Assembly: GCF_013032505.1 (NCBI RefSeq)
Contig: NZ_WQCG01000004.1
Location: 62,001-126,000, forward strand
Direction: 5' to 3'
DNA from: Ruegeria atlantica
GTDB lineage: Bacteria > Pseudomonadota > Alphaproteobacteria > Rhodobacterales > Rhodobacteraceae
Length of the DNA: 64,000 nt
Within the stretch, counting starts at the first letter, position 1; each line of letters begins with the position of its first letter. A program made the translations under genes and the position numbers. The notes beneath the pieces were generated by a model. That model ran no database searches. It was given only the letters and a program-made list of their open reading frames with translations, and had not been told where the DNA came from. Positions 52,423 through 62,072 of this stretch are shown one piece after another.

Positions 52423-53697
52423 ATGCTTGAACCGATCCGGTACTTGTCGAAGCTATTCACAGCATACGCACTTGGTTTGTCTTGCCTTATGCTAGCCACA
52501 GCGGCAATGGCGGACTTTGACCTTGAACCAGGAGATCAAGTCAGCGTTTCGCTAACAGGGTTGGATGACCTGTCCTTTAACGCCACAATTGATGCTCATG
52601 GCGATGTAAACCTGAAATGGCTGGGGCAATTTCGTGCGCAAGGGCTTTCTCTGGAGAGACTGGAACTGCTCGTCCAGCAAGATGCCGCAGGTAAAATCGT
52701 CAAACAGTATGACCTTAACGGCGACATCTACATAATCCAGCTGGCTGGTGACGAGATTGAGATTGCTCGCAATGGATACCGGCCCATCATAATCGGCGGC
52801 GACGTCGCTCGAACCGGCGAAATAGACTACCGACCAGCAATAACCGTGCGCGAGGCTGTCGCCCTGGCCGGTGGGGTCCGCAGCATGTTGCTGGCCGATG
52901 ATGTGACAATCGACCCCATCCAGTTGCTGCGCTGGCAGACTGCGTATGGTCAGGCTGCCCTTCAACATGCGCAAGCGCTTGTGCAATCTTGGCGCAGTTC
53001 GAGTGAGCTCGCACAGGACATGGATCTTGAACCGCCAGCCCCCGAGTCCGTCACAGTATCGCCTAGTGTTCTGGCCGAATTGATCGCCGAGCAAATCAGG
53101 ATCCGCAGTATCAACCAGGAAAACGAGGCCGGTGAACGCGAGTTCTTTGAAGACGCGAGACAGCAGGCGGCCGAGAGAGTCAGAATTCTGGAAGAGCAAA
53201 TAACTGAACTGGCGAAGGCGTTGGACGCTGATGAAGAAGAAGAGGCTCGCGTGGTCAGTTTGGTCGACAAAGGATTAGCACCTGGATCGCGGCTCGCGGA
53301 TACGCGTCGAACAACGGTGTTGTCCGCGACGCGCCTGCTGGAAGTCGAAGAAGATCTGGCGGGAACCAGTCTCATTTTGACCCGGCTAATCCGCGATGAG
53401 GAACAGTTCGAACAAGAACGGACGTTGAGATTGCTGCAAGAGCGCCGGGTTGCAAGCCTATCCGTACGCGACGCCAAGCATCAATTGGACACAATTTCGA
53501 AATACTTGGCAGGTGCGTCCAATGAGATTGGAACGGAAAGCCTCATAACCGATATCGACTATACGGTCACAATTTTTCGAACCGAAAACAGCCAGCTTCA
53601 GCAACTTGTCGCGGATAAACTGACGCAATTGCGACCGGGTGACAGTCTGGAGATTTCTGTTCAGGAAATCACCGAAGATGCACCACTTACCGAGTGA
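52423..53697 (+). CDS. Polysaccharide export protein (ExoF/Wza-like)
   Basis: A 424-residue protein with a signal peptide (LGLSCLMLATAAMA) and an N-terminal Poly_export domain (DFDLEPGDQVSVSLTGLDDLSF). An SLBB-like segment follows (GYRPIIIGGDVARTGEIDYRPAITVREAVALAGG). The second half is predicted long coiled coil, rich in Glu and Arg (EQITELAKALDADEEEEARV), as in rhizobial ExoF. It should form or link to the outer-membrane exit pore. It follows the ExoY-like gene in the order seen in exo clusters. Confidence 0.88.
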   Translation: MLEPIRYLSKLFTAYALGLSCLMLATAAMADFDLEPGDQVSVSLTGLDDLSFNATIDAHGDVNLKWLGQFRAQGLSLERLELLVQQDAAGKIVKQYDLNGDIYIIQLAGDEIEIARNGYRPIIIGGDVARTGEIDYRPAITVREAVALAGGVRSMLLADDVTIDPIQLLRWQTAYGQAALQHAQALVQSWRSSSELAQDMDLEPPAPESVTVSPSVLAELIAEQIRIRSINQENEAGEREFFEDARQQAAERVRILEEQITELAKALDADEEEEARVVSLVDKGLAPGSRLADTRRTTVLSATRLLEVEEDLAGTSLILTRLIRDEEQFEQERTLRLLQERRVASLSVRDAKHQLDTISKYLAGASNEIGTESLITDIDYTVTIFRTENSQLQQLVADKLTQLRPGDSLEISVQEITEDAPLTE

Positions 53698-53923
53698 GCG
53701 CAGCGAGATCCTGGCTAAATAATGCCCTTAGAACGTGAGTTAGTAGACCATCAAATCCAAATTTTATGAGTTCAAAGTTGACGAGTTAAGTTTATGCATT
53801 TGTGTACAATTCCTCCTGCGTATTTTGGCCCGGGAGTTCGGCAACCCGGTGCCCCAATTTGTTGGACTGACGTTCGGAAAAACCTGACGGGTATGCGGCG
53901 TCATACGGCAGTAGGCGTCTGAA

Positions 53924-54835
53924 ATGGGTTATGAAGCAAACATGAGTGCGACGATCAGGTCTCGGCGCGGACCCGATTTTCTGTGCATCGGGATGCCAAA
54001 ATGCGGCACATCAACCCTGCAGGTTCTATTTAAGGAACGCACCGAGATTTACGTGTCACCTGTAAAAGAAATCAAATTTTTTGCGCACAATAAAATCGGC
54101 TACGATGGGGGTCTCAGGAACTTTCTATTCTCGAAACACTGGGCGGCCCGTCAAGAGCGCCGCGCAGTCGCTCAGATAGCCAAACAAGTTGCGACAGGAA
54201 AAGAGGATCTAAAGCGCTTAAACTGGGCTGTCAGTTTTGCTACCGCTCAGCGGGACCTGGACTGGTATCTTAACCTCTTTCCAAAGAACCGAATAAGCGG
54301 TGACATCTCGCCTTGTTACCATATGCTTGACGACGACGAGGTTCAGAACCTCAAAAACCATTTACCGAACTTGAAAATAGTGATCCTTCTGCGAAACCCG
54401 TTTGAGCAATTGTGGTCGCATTGTCGAATGTCCACTCGCGCAGTCAGAATCGATGATGAGGTCGCATTTTATCGGGAAAAAGTCGAGTATCAGATGAATA
54501 TTTGCCGGCGCTATGTCGATCTGGTTGAAAGGTGGCAGAACGCCTATGGCCCCGATAATGTGATTATAGATTACTTGGAAAGCCTGAGCGCGGACCCGGC
54601 GGAAGTACTTAGCCGTATTGTCAGCTTCATTGACCCGGCGAAGGGTGCTGTGAAGCGGATCGCGGCAGTCGACGCACCGCCTAGGGTCTTTAAGGGTAAG
54701 AAGATGTTTATGCCCGATGAAACTCGTGAAATGCTGCGGGATGCTGCCCTGCAACGGCTGGAAGGCTTCGAGCGCATCAATGAGGAATGGCGCCGACGGT
54801 GGCATTCTGAGATCAGGCAACAGTTCGCAAATTAG
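53924..54835 (+). CDS. Sulfotransferase (first of three)
   Basis: A 303-residue PAPS-dependent sulfotransferase. The 5'-phosphosulfate loop is FLCIGMPKCGTSTL (residues 19-32); the 3'-phosphate site is VILLRNPFEQLWSHC with the conserved Arg and Ser; GDISPCYHML lies between. The usual substrates are sugar hydroxyls. The ATG at 53924 has a second ATG six codons on. It lies between the exporter and the ExoP-like gene, so it is part of the polysaccharide locus and would sulfate the polymer or a precursor. Confidence 0.88.
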   Translation: MGYEANMSATIRSRRGPDFLCIGMPKCGTSTLQVLFKERTEIYVSPVKEIKFFAHNKIGYDGGLRNFLFSKHWAARQERRAVAQIAKQVATGKEDLKRLNWAVSFATAQRDLDWYLNLFPKNRISGDISPCYHMLDDDEVQNLKNHLPNLKIVILLRNPFEQLWSHCRMSTRAVRIDDEVAFYREKVEYQMNICRRYVDLVERWQNAYGPDNVIIDYLESLSADPAEVLSRIVSFIDPAKGAVKRIAAVDAPPRVFKGKKMFMPDETREMLRDAALQRLEGFERINEEWRRRWHSEIRQQFAN

Positions 54836-54922
54836 GGTGTTGATTGGCGAGCGCCGGATCTTGCGCTCACCATATCAAAAAACATTAGTGAACTGCGCAA
54901 CCAGCAATACCATTAAATGCGA

Positions 54923-57151
54923 TTACCCAAGAAATGGATCCCCGTAGAGCTTGACGCGTTTCATGTCTACGCGTGTAGCAACTAAGGCTGAGGGTCGTAC
55001 ACCGGCGTTCTCAAGTTCACGCATGGCTTGAAGGATGGACTTTCGCCGCGTGGAGTTCCATCGAGCAAACAGGATCACCCGATCAGAGAGTTGCGACAGG
55101 TAGCCTGATTCCACGGCGCTCAACAGCGGTGGCGTATCCAGAAGAATGGTATTGTAGGTTCCGGAAAGTGAACGGAGTAGGCTAACAAAAGCTGTAGAAC
55201 ACAGAAAATCCTCGACGGACTTTATTTGACCTTCGTTCTCTTGGGTGCCGATCAAGGGAAGGATGTCCAAGCCATCCTGAGGTGTTCCAACGATATAATT
55301 TTCCAGTGAAAGAGGATGAGTTGTCGCAAGTTTCAGCGACTCTGCAGTCATCTGAGACAGATCGCGATAAGTGGACGTTAATGTGTCACAATCGATGATT
55401 AGTGTTCGATATCCTGCTTGCGCGCACACCGATCCGATCAGAAGAAGAGTTGAGGTATTTCCCTCATCTGGCAAAGCCGCTGCGCCAGAGAAGATAGTAC
55501 ATCCTTCTTCGGCGATCCGCTTTTTATGCTTGTTGTCCGAGTTTTTGGCAAATAAATCGGCCGACTGTGGTGCCGTGGTTTCGTCATCGCGTCGCATTGT
55601 TCGCAGGCCGATGGCGCTGCTGGCCAAAAGTTTCCGACCGTAATGCATCAACGTTGGGTCAAGCTTTCCGTTTTTCATAAAGAAAGTTTCGAACGGCGGT
55701 TCGTTTTTGACCTCCGGAATGATCGCCGAAAGCTTTACACCCGTTGTATTCTCCAATTCAAACGTGGTTCTCAGGCGCTTTTGCAGCAATTCGCGAACCA
55801 CGGTGAAACCGAGGCCCAAGAATATAACCGCAAACATAGTCGTGAGCGCGACGGACGACCTCTTGGGGGCAGATGGGTCAACGGACACGCGAGCCCGTTC
55901 AATAATATGGGCTCCCGCATCAAGGTAATTCCTTTGCTCGGCTCTGCGACCAAGTTGAGCAACAAAGTCCCTGTAGATTGTCTCTACGACAAGGATCTCA
56001 TTTTCTATCCTCTTCGTGACCGAATCGTGCTGAACCTGACGCACTTGCTGTTCCTTGAAGGTTTCAATGCTCTTTTCGAGGGTTACCTTCTGGCCGTTGA
56101 GAACCTCTAGTTTGGTTTCCAGAGCCTTGACCCCGGTGTCCAGCACTTCGGCCTGTTCCTCCGGTGTGTCCATTGCTGCAGAGGGGAATATCACACCGAC
56201 TTCGGAAGCATAAGAAATGGCTTCCTGTGTTTTTCCCTCGTTGATCAGGTTTTGAATGGTGCTGAGGTGTCCCGCCTGCTCGACGATCTCTGCGTCAACC
56301 AGCTGCGCCCGCTTCTCTGATTTGATGCGTTGCGCTTTGATTGTTGCATATTCCTCAGGCGAAAACGGTGTCTCGATCGAATGCGACTCCAGTTCGGAGC
56401 TTAGAACATTAAGATCCTCGCGAATCTGGTTAATCCGTGTCGACAACCATTGCTGTGCCTGATCAAGGTCATCGCGCTTCATTCGCGTAAGAACAGTCAG
56501 GTATTCAGAGGCCAGGTAGTTTGCGATACTTGCTGCTTTTTGCGGGGACTTCGAAGTAACGCTAATCCTGTAAACCGCTGATATTTCCCCGATCTGCTCT
56601 ATCTGTCTGGATTCAAGAAGTTTTTCAACAGTTGCCGCGCGTTGAATTTCACGCAGTTCCTCGGGTTCAAGATCGCCTGCCGCACCATTGCTTCCGCCGA
56701 TTGCGTTCACAATCACATCCTTCAAGCTGCGGGCCCACGAGATTGGGTTTAGGGAAAACCCACCTTCCGCGCCTGAAAACTCGGGGTCGTCTTGCAATTG
56801 TAGACGATCAACAACGCTTTCGATGATGTCGGTGGAGCGCAGCAGTTCAAGCTCACTCTCCAAAGAGGTCAATGACAATGGAAGTCCGGACACTTGCGTC
56901 GTGAACTGCGTCTCGGTTTGGACGCGGGTGTCGATCATCACCTTCGCACTCGAGGTGTATTTGGTATCGGAAGTGTAGGTCAGAACATAGGCGGCAAACG
57001 CGACTGCAAAGGCTGCCAGAAAAATCCAACCGATCGAGCGTCTGATCGCCCAAGCAATGTTCGAAATCACTCGCAGTTCAGGGTCTCCTGCCGGAGCAAC
57101 GCCTAAACCGGAAAGCTCTGCGTCCAAAACTTTTCGGTACTGATCAGTCAT
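54923..57151 (-). CDS. Wzc/ExoP-like co-polymerase with degenerate kinase site
   Basis: A 742-residue chain-length regulator. Wzz domain: membrane helix about 38-58, large periplasmic coiled-coil region (about 165-400), second helix about 434-454. The cytoplasmic BY-kinase domain has Walker A' LIIDCD (584-589) and Walker B ILLDTPP (669-675), but Walker A reads ALPDEGNTST at 559-568, with Asn565 where the catalytic Lys of GEGKST belongs. The C-terminus KLYGDPFLG carries a single Tyr, not the Tyr-rich cluster. It probably retains a structural role. The ATG at 57151 is preferred over the 53-residue longer frame. Confidence 0.9.
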   Translation of the reverse strand: MTDQYRKVLDAELSGLGVAPAGDPELRVISNIAWAIRRSIGWIFLAAFAVAFAAYVLTYTSDTKYTSSAKVMIDTRVQTETQFTTQVSGLPLSLTSLESELELLRSTDIIESVVDRLQLQDDPEFSGAEGGFSLNPISWARSLKDVIVNAIGGSNGAAGDLEPEELREIQRAATVEKLLESRQIEQIGEISAVYRISVTSKSPQKAASIANYLASEYLTVLTRMKRDDLDQAQQWLSTRINQIREDLNVLSSELESHSIETPFSPEEYATIKAQRIKSEKRAQLVDAEIVEQAGHLSTIQNLINEGKTQEAISYASEVGVIFPSAAMDTPEEQAEVLDTGVKALETKLEVLNGQKVTLEKSIETFKEQQVRQVQHDSVTKRIENEILVVETIYRDFVAQLGRRAEQRNYLDAGAHIIERARVSVDPSAPKRSSVALTTMFAVIFLGLGFTVVRELLQKRLRTTFELENTTGVKLSAIIPEVKNEPPFETFFMKNGKLDPTLMHYGRKLLASSAIGLRTMRRDDETTAPQSADLFAKNSDNKHKKRIAEEGCTIFSGAAALPDEGNTSTLLLIGSVCAQAGYRTLIIDCDTLTSTYRDLSQMTAESLKLATTHPLSLENYIVGTPQDGLDILPLIGTQENEGQIKSVEDFLCSTAFVSLLRSLSGTYNTILLDTPPLLSAVESGYLSQLSDRVILFARWNSTRRKSILQAMRELENAGVRPSALVATRVDMKRVKLYGDPFLG

Positions 57152-57422
57152 AACAATAAACAATCTCAAACAACGATAACTGGACAATAAAGGCTTAGGG
57201 GCGACGGCAACAGAAAAAACTGTACTTACCAAAAACAATGTATCGGAATCGCTCATATTGAAGCCGAAATCGAAAAGTGCCGGCTTTGATTGCTGACCGT
57301 GTAAGCGCATCCAGGATCAATACGGGATCAGAGGCCAATTTTAGTTTCAAAAAAAATGCGGTTTTTGATAGTGTTTCTCAAGTTAGAAGTATTTGTACTA
57401 TTTGTTTTGAGAGTGAGTAACG

Positions 57423-58214
57423 ATGGAGCGAGTTCTGAAGATGCGCTTGCCACATGTGATTGTAAGTGGGATGCCAGTTGCGCTTGTCAGCGATACCGAA
57501 CTTAGCTCAGCGATGGTCGAAGATGTCAAACGCCGGCGAAGCGGTGAGGCTCAACGCGCGTTGACTGTTTTCGATGCGAACGCATACGGTATCTCGCTGT
57601 ACGAAAAGGACCCACAATTTGCCAAGGCAATTAATTCTGCGGACATAGTGCATGCGGATGGTCAGATCGTTGTCTGGGCTTCCAAATTTGCGCGAGGTTC
57701 GAAGCCAATACCAGAGCGCACGGCGACAACGGATTTCATCCACACAGCAGCCGGGCCTGCCGTTAAGCATGATATCAGTTACTATCTGTTGGGTGGCACG
57801 GAAGAGATCAACCGTTCCTGCGCTGAAAAGCTGATTGAGCTTCATCCCGGCTTGACTATAGCAGGTCGAAGGAACGGTTATTTTGACGAGTCTGAAGTTG
57901 ACGCGGTTGTCGCGGACATCAACGACAGTAAGGCCGATGTTCTTTGGGTCGGGTTGGGTAAGCCAAAAGAGCAACTCTTTTCACTCGAAATTACGCCTCG
58001 TCTGCAGCATTGCGCTTGGATCGTGACTTGCGGCGGTTGCTTTCATTATGTGGTCGGAGACTATGCGCGCGCGCCTGTTTGGATGCAAAAAATCGGACTG
58101 GAATGGCTTCACCGTACCGCGACTGGCCCCGGTCACATTCGTAAGAGGCATTTTCGCAGGTACCCCCATACGATCAGCGTGGTTCTTAAGAAAGATATTT
58201 TGAAGTTAAAGTGA
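57423..58214 (+). CDS. WecG/TagA/CpsF-family glycosyltransferase
   Basis: A 263-residue GT26 enzyme, like those that transfer N-acetylmannosaminuronic acid or glucose to lipid-linked sugars. Family motifs are TVFDANAYGISLYE, INSADIVHADGQIVVWAS, YLLGGTEEI and VLWVGLGKPKEQLF near residue 180; the C-terminus ends RYPHTISVVLKKD. The start is the ATG at 57423, and a second ATG six codons on is possible. It is divergent from the ExoP-like gene and probably the first gene of a rightward block of transferases. Confidence 0.92.
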   Translation: MERVLKMRLPHVIVSGMPVALVSDTELSSAMVEDVKRRRSGEAQRALTVFDANAYGISLYEKDPQFAKAINSADIVHADGQIVVWASKFARGSKPIPERTATTDFIHTAAGPAVKHDISYYLLGGTEEINRSCAEKLIELHPGLTIAGRRNGYFDESEVDAVVADINDSKADVLWVGLGKPKEQLFSLEITPRLQHCAWIVTCGGCFHYVVGDYARAPVWMQKIGLEWLHRTATGPGHIRKRHFRRYPHTISVVLKKDILKLK

Positions 58215-58284
58215 ATTGTTGAAAAGGCTCGGGGCTTTTTCCCTTGTCTTGTTAGTGAGTTGAGTTGTTCAGAAGGGAATTCAT

Positions 58285-59166
58285 GTGTCGAAAGTGGATT
58301 TCATAGGAATTGGCGCGCAGAAAGCTGCAACCACTTGGTTGCATCATGTTCTCTCAGAGCATCCATTGATTGCGACCAGCGAGCCCAAGGAGCTTAATTT
58401 TTTCACGGCGAATTATGACCGTGGGTACACATGGTACGAGAACTTTTTCCGTGACAGTGCTGAAAATGCGATCAAGGGTGAGTGCTCGCCGACTTATTTC
58501 TTTAGTCGTGACGCCGCCGAACGCGCAGCCCAGTATAGCCCGGATCTGAAGCTTATATGCATATTGCGAGACCCAATCGAACGGGCATTTTCAAACCATA
58601 TGCACGAAATCCGCAAAGGCCATATCCCACCAGAAACAACATTCGAAGCCGCATGGAAACGAAATCCGGCATATTCACTACAAAGCCAATACAAGGCTGA
58701 TCTAGAGACCTGGCTGGCGAATTTCGATCGCGATGCTCTGCTGGTGTTGTTTTCCGAGGACATCGCTTCGAATCCAAATGCAATTTATGAGCAAGTGTGT
58801 GGTCATCTGGGTGTTGAACCCAAACGGCACCCGGCGTCACTCACAGAACGGCATCACGAAAACGTAACTTACCTTTACCCAGCGGTTCAAAAAACGCTGC
58901 GCTACGGAGGGGATGCGATGCGCTCGCTGGGGATGCAGGATTTGGTGAAAAACCTCAAAAAAGCGCCCGGGCTCAAGCAGGCTCTTTCGATGAACAAGCA
59001 ACACTTGAAGACGAAGGTAGCACCTCCGACGCCAGAAATGCGGGAGATGCTGGTCGAGCATTTCCGATCAGATGTTGAGTATGTGGCGCAACTTACTGGG
59101 CGTGCGGTTCTACCCTGGCCGACCTGGCGCGATATGAGTTTTGTCAATTCTGCAGCGAATGAGTGA
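58285..59166 (+). CDS. Sulfotransferase (second of three)
   Basis: A 293-residue sulfotransferase with PAPS loop FIGIGAQKAATTWLHHVL (from residue 5) and 3'-phosphate motif ICILRDPIERAFSNHMHEI. It starts with GTG at 58285 behind AGAAGGG; the ATG two bases upstream is out of frame. KELNFFTANYDRGYTWY is typical of heparan-type enzymes. It sits 3 bp before another sulfotransferase gene in the same block as the WecG-type enzyme. Confidence 0.88.
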   Translation: MSKVDFIGIGAQKAATTWLHHVLSEHPLIATSEPKELNFFTANYDRGYTWYENFFRDSAENAIKGECSPTYFFSRDAAERAAQYSPDLKLICILRDPIERAFSNHMHEIRKGHIPPETTFEAAWKRNPAYSLQSQYKADLETWLANFDRDALLVLFSEDIASNPNAIYEQVCGHLGVEPKRHPASLTERHHENVTYLYPAVQKTLRYGGDAMRSLGMQDLVKNLKKAPGLKQALSMNKQHLKTKVAPPTPEMREMLVEHFRSDVEYVAQLTGRAVLPWPTWRDMSFVNSAANE

Positions 59167-59169
59167 ATT

Positions 59170-60141
59170 ATGAGCGTATCAAACACTTTGAACATGGCTG
59201 GGGATATGCGCTTGAACCAAGTGGTGCGGATGACCCGGCGTTTGCTGGGCGCGCGCTTTCTGGATAGCGAGGATTTTCTGCCGGTTATCTCTCCAGAGAA
59301 AGGGGAGAAGCTTGCCGCATTAGCTCGAAAAGCGCGTGGCAGCATTGAGACTCCGATTTTGGTGCTTGGTGTGATGCCGCGATCAGGCACCAATTTCTTG
59401 CGCGACCTCATCGCAATGCACCCTGATGTTGGGGCTGATCCGGGTCGTCTGTATGAGTTCCCTCTATTGCACGCGGCCGGGGATGCCGCGGCTTTTACTC
59501 GGGATTTCTTGCGATACTTCCCAAGAAACGAAGAAGTCTTGGGCCAGTATGACGTGCTGGCCATGCTTGCTGGCAGTTGGTTCAGGGAGCTGCAAGCGCA
59601 GGTTGATGGTAAGCACATATTGCTGAAATGCCCCCACGTTCATGACCTGTCACTGGCGCGGTACATCTTTCCCGATGCAAAGATCATCCTTTGCATTCGG
59701 GACGGGCGTGACGTTGTAGACTCTTCGCTCAAGACATTTTCTCGGTTTTCACTTACGAGCAAAAATTTCCGCCAATTGGCAGATGAATGGCGCTTGGGGA
59801 CCGAGGCCATCATGACCTATGCGGAAGGTGGACCGAATTACAATGAGGACATGATAGTTGTTCGTTACGAAGATATCCTTGCTGATACGAATAAATACGT
59901 CGAGAAACTTCTGAATCACATCGGTTTGAATGCAGCTGCGTTTCCCTGGGACGAAATCGAAAAGCTACCGGTCCGAGGGTCATCCCGATCCACGGCCTCT
60001 GACGATAACCGTTGGCAGCCAGAAACTAAATCTGCGGACTTCAATCCAGTCAAGCGCTGGGCGTCTTGGTCCGATGGAAAAAAAACGCGGTTCGATAGAA
60101 TAGCGGGGCACGCGCTAGAGTTGGCCAGTTATGAGCGCTGA
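59170..60141 (+). CDS. Sulfotransferase family protein (third of three)
   Basis: A 323-residue protein with PAPS loop LVLGVMPRSGTNFLRDLI and the second site KIILCIRDGRDVVDSSL. It is more distant from the other two (P-R-S-G-T class). A motif YEDILADTNKYVEKLLNHIGL, usual for sulfotransferases, follows. It lies 3 bp after the second sulfotransferase, and its end overlaps the following glycosyltransferase by 11 bp. Its substrate could be a different hydroxyl of the same polymer. Confidence 0.85.
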   Translation: MSVSNTLNMAGDMRLNQVVRMTRRLLGARFLDSEDFLPVISPEKGEKLAALARKARGSIETPILVLGVMPRSGTNFLRDLIAMHPDVGADPGRLYEFPLLHAAGDAAAFTRDFLRYFPRNEEVLGQYDVLAMLAGSWFRELQAQVDGKHILLKCPHVHDLSLARYIFPDAKIILCIRDGRDVVDSSLKTFSRFSLTSKNFRQLADEWRLGTEAIMTYAEGGPNYNEDMIVVRYEDILADTNKYVEKLLNHIGLNAAAFPWDEIEKLPVRGSSRSTASDDNRWQPETKSADFNPVKRWASWSDGKKTRFDRIAGHALELASYER

Positions 60142-61099
60142 AGAACGATCTCAGGCGGAACTACACGTTGCGATTTGCATAGCAACCTATCTGCGCCCGG
60201 AGGGGTTGCGGGCTTTGATTGAAAGTTTGAACAATCAGCAGTTGGGTGAACGGGACGTGCGCGTCACGTTGGTGATCGCAGACAATGCCCCAGATGCAAT
60301 GGCCCGTTCGGTTCTGGGCGACATTCAAAATTTGTCTCGTTGGCCAGTGATCTACGTTTTGGAACATGAGCGCGGAATCGTGTCGGCGCGCAACCGAACA
60401 CTGGCTGAGGCCCCACGGGATGCAGACTATTTCGCGTTTTTAGATGATGATGAAACCGCCTCTGAAAACTGGTTGGCAGAGTTGTTGGGAACCATGGTTT
60501 TACCAAACACAGTTGCGGTTCAGGGAGCTGTCGAGCCGCGTTACGACGAGGCCCCGCCCGCTTGGGTCGAACAACTGAACCTGTTCCGAATGGGTCCCTA
60601 CGAGCAGGGGGCTGTACTTCCATCGGCTGCCACCAACAATTCAATGGCGGATGCTGCCATCATTCGAAAACAGACCATGAGGTTTGACGCCCGCTTTAAT
60701 ACCACTGGCGGAGAGGATGAGGAGTTTTTTTCGCGACTTCGGATCGAATCGGGAGGGACCATCCGTGCTGCTGCGCAGGCTCTGGTCTGGGACCATATCC
60801 CAGCTCACCGGGCGACGATGCATTGGCTCAGGCGCCGTTGGTTTCGCATGGGGCATACACTGGCGCGTATAGCTCAAATCCGTCGCAAGGGAATCCCGAT
60901 ACGTGTGGTAAAAGGTTTTGCGGCGATAGGCTGGGGACTTGTGATGTGCGTTTTCCTTGGTTTCGGGTCAAAGGCAAGATGCTGTAAAGGAGCGCTCGAA
61001 ATTTATCGTGGGGCCGGGATGCTGGCGGCCTTTTTGCAGATCCGTTTCGACGAATACAATACGGCTGCCGTCCGCTTGGACCGAGCAGGAGGGGGCTGA
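60131..61099 (+). CDS. Family-2 glycosyltransferase
   Basis: A 322-residue GT-A glycosyltransferase. The N-terminus AICIATYLRPEGLRALIESL and YFAFLDDDETASENWL (DxD-type) are GT2 features; NRTLAEAPRDADY and the acceptor region FNTTGGEDEEFFSRL follow. A C-terminal hydrophobic helix (GFAAIGWGLVMCVFLGFG) may tether it to the membrane. It overlaps the previous sulfotransferase gene and lies 1 bp before the next glycosyltransferase. Confidence 0.88.
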   Translation: MSAEERSQAELHVAICIATYLRPEGLRALIESLNNQQLGERDVRVTLVIADNAPDAMARSVLGDIQNLSRWPVIYVLEHERGIVSARNRTLAEAPRDADYFAFLDDDETASENWLAELLGTMVLPNTVAVQGAVEPRYDEAPPAWVEQLNLFRMGPYEQGAVLPSAATNNSMADAAIIRKQTMRFDARFNTTGGEDEEFFSRLRIESGGTIRAAAQALVWDHIPAHRATMHWLRRRWFRMGHTLARIAQIRRKGIPIRVVKGFAAIGWGLVMCVFLGFGSKARCCKGALEIYRGAGMLAAFLQIRFDEYNTAAVRLDRAGGG

Positions 61100-61100
61100 G

Positions 61101-62027
61101 ATGAGCGAGTCCAGGCCTGAGTTTTCGATCATCATTCCAGCTCGGAATATGGAGCGCTATGTCGAGGAAACGCTACAAAGCGTGTGCCATCAAACGATGC
61201 AGGATTTTGAAGTTCTTTGTATCGATGACGGCTCGATTGATGGCACCCGCGAAATCCTGGATCGTTTCGCCAATCGTGATGCCCGTTTTGTGCCCGTGAA
61301 TGGACCAGCCAAAGGTGTCAGTGCGGCGCGCAATCTGGGTTTGAGTTTGGCGCAGGGCAAATACATCCTGTTTTTGGACGCGGACGATTTGTTGCACGCC
61401 GAAGCCTTGCAATTTTACGCAAATGCTCTCGAGGGGTCTGGTGCAGTCGGCGCTGTGGCTGGCGTTCAACGAATTAACTCCAAAGGTGAAGAAATAAACG
61501 GCGCTGACAACCGCCTGCTGGTGCCCAGCGAGAATCAACTGGGGGCGCTACTGCGGAAGAATTATATCGTTAACGGAGGAGCGCTGGCGCTAAAAGCCGA
61601 TGCAGTTCGTCAATCCGGCGGTTACGACGAAGATCTGGTACATGGCGAGGATTGGGAATTTTGGTGCCGGGTCGCCTTGATCGGTAAGTTTTGTGTCGTT
61701 GAGGGGCCGCCGCTTCTTTATTATCGCCAAGTAGCAAGCGGAGCGAATTTCAGAACCCGCGATCCCGCATTTGCCCGCCGGGTTCCCTGCCTTGAAAAGA
61801 TATCTGCCAACCCGGAAATGCGGAAGTTTTTTGGTTCGCGACTGCCACTTTTTCTGCGCGCCCGTAAGATTGATATTTTCTGGTCGGGGGTTCGAAACCA
61901 ATACCAGTACGGGCGAAAACCCATGGCACTGTTGGAAGGTGTCTGTGGGATGTTTATGTATCCTGATAGTCTGTTTCGTCCGAAACTGATCTACAGGTTT
62001 GTGCGCAGCTTGGATCGAAGGGCGTAG
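61101..62027 (+). CDS. Family-2 glycosyltransferase
   Basis: A 308-residue GT-A glycosyltransferase. N-terminal FSIIIPARNMERYVEETLQSV, DDGSIDGTREIL and ILFLDADDLL are the canonical GT2 nucleotide-sugar motifs, and DEDLVHGEDWEFWCRVALIG gives the acceptor-side ED motif. The ATG at 61101, 1 bp after the preceding stop, is the natural start; the longer open frame overlaps that gene. It is the last glycosyltransferase before the GH9 gene. Confidence 0.91.
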   Translation: MSESRPEFSIIIPARNMERYVEETLQSVCHQTMQDFEVLCIDDGSIDGTREILDRFANRDARFVPVNGPAKGVSAARNLGLSLAQGKYILFLDADDLLHAEALQFYANALEGSGAVGAVAGVQRINSKGEEINGADNRLLVPSENQLGALLRKNYIVNGGALALKADAVRQSGGYDEDLVHGEDWEFWCRVALIGKFCVVEGPPLLYYRQVASGANFRTRDPAFARRVPCLEKISANPEMRKFFGSRLPLFLRARKIDIFWSGVRNQYQYGRKPMALLEGVCGMFMYPDSLFRPKLIYRFVRSLDRRA

Positions 62028-62072
62028 GCCAAGGCCGACGACTGTCTCGTACGCGCAGGGAGAATGGGGCAC

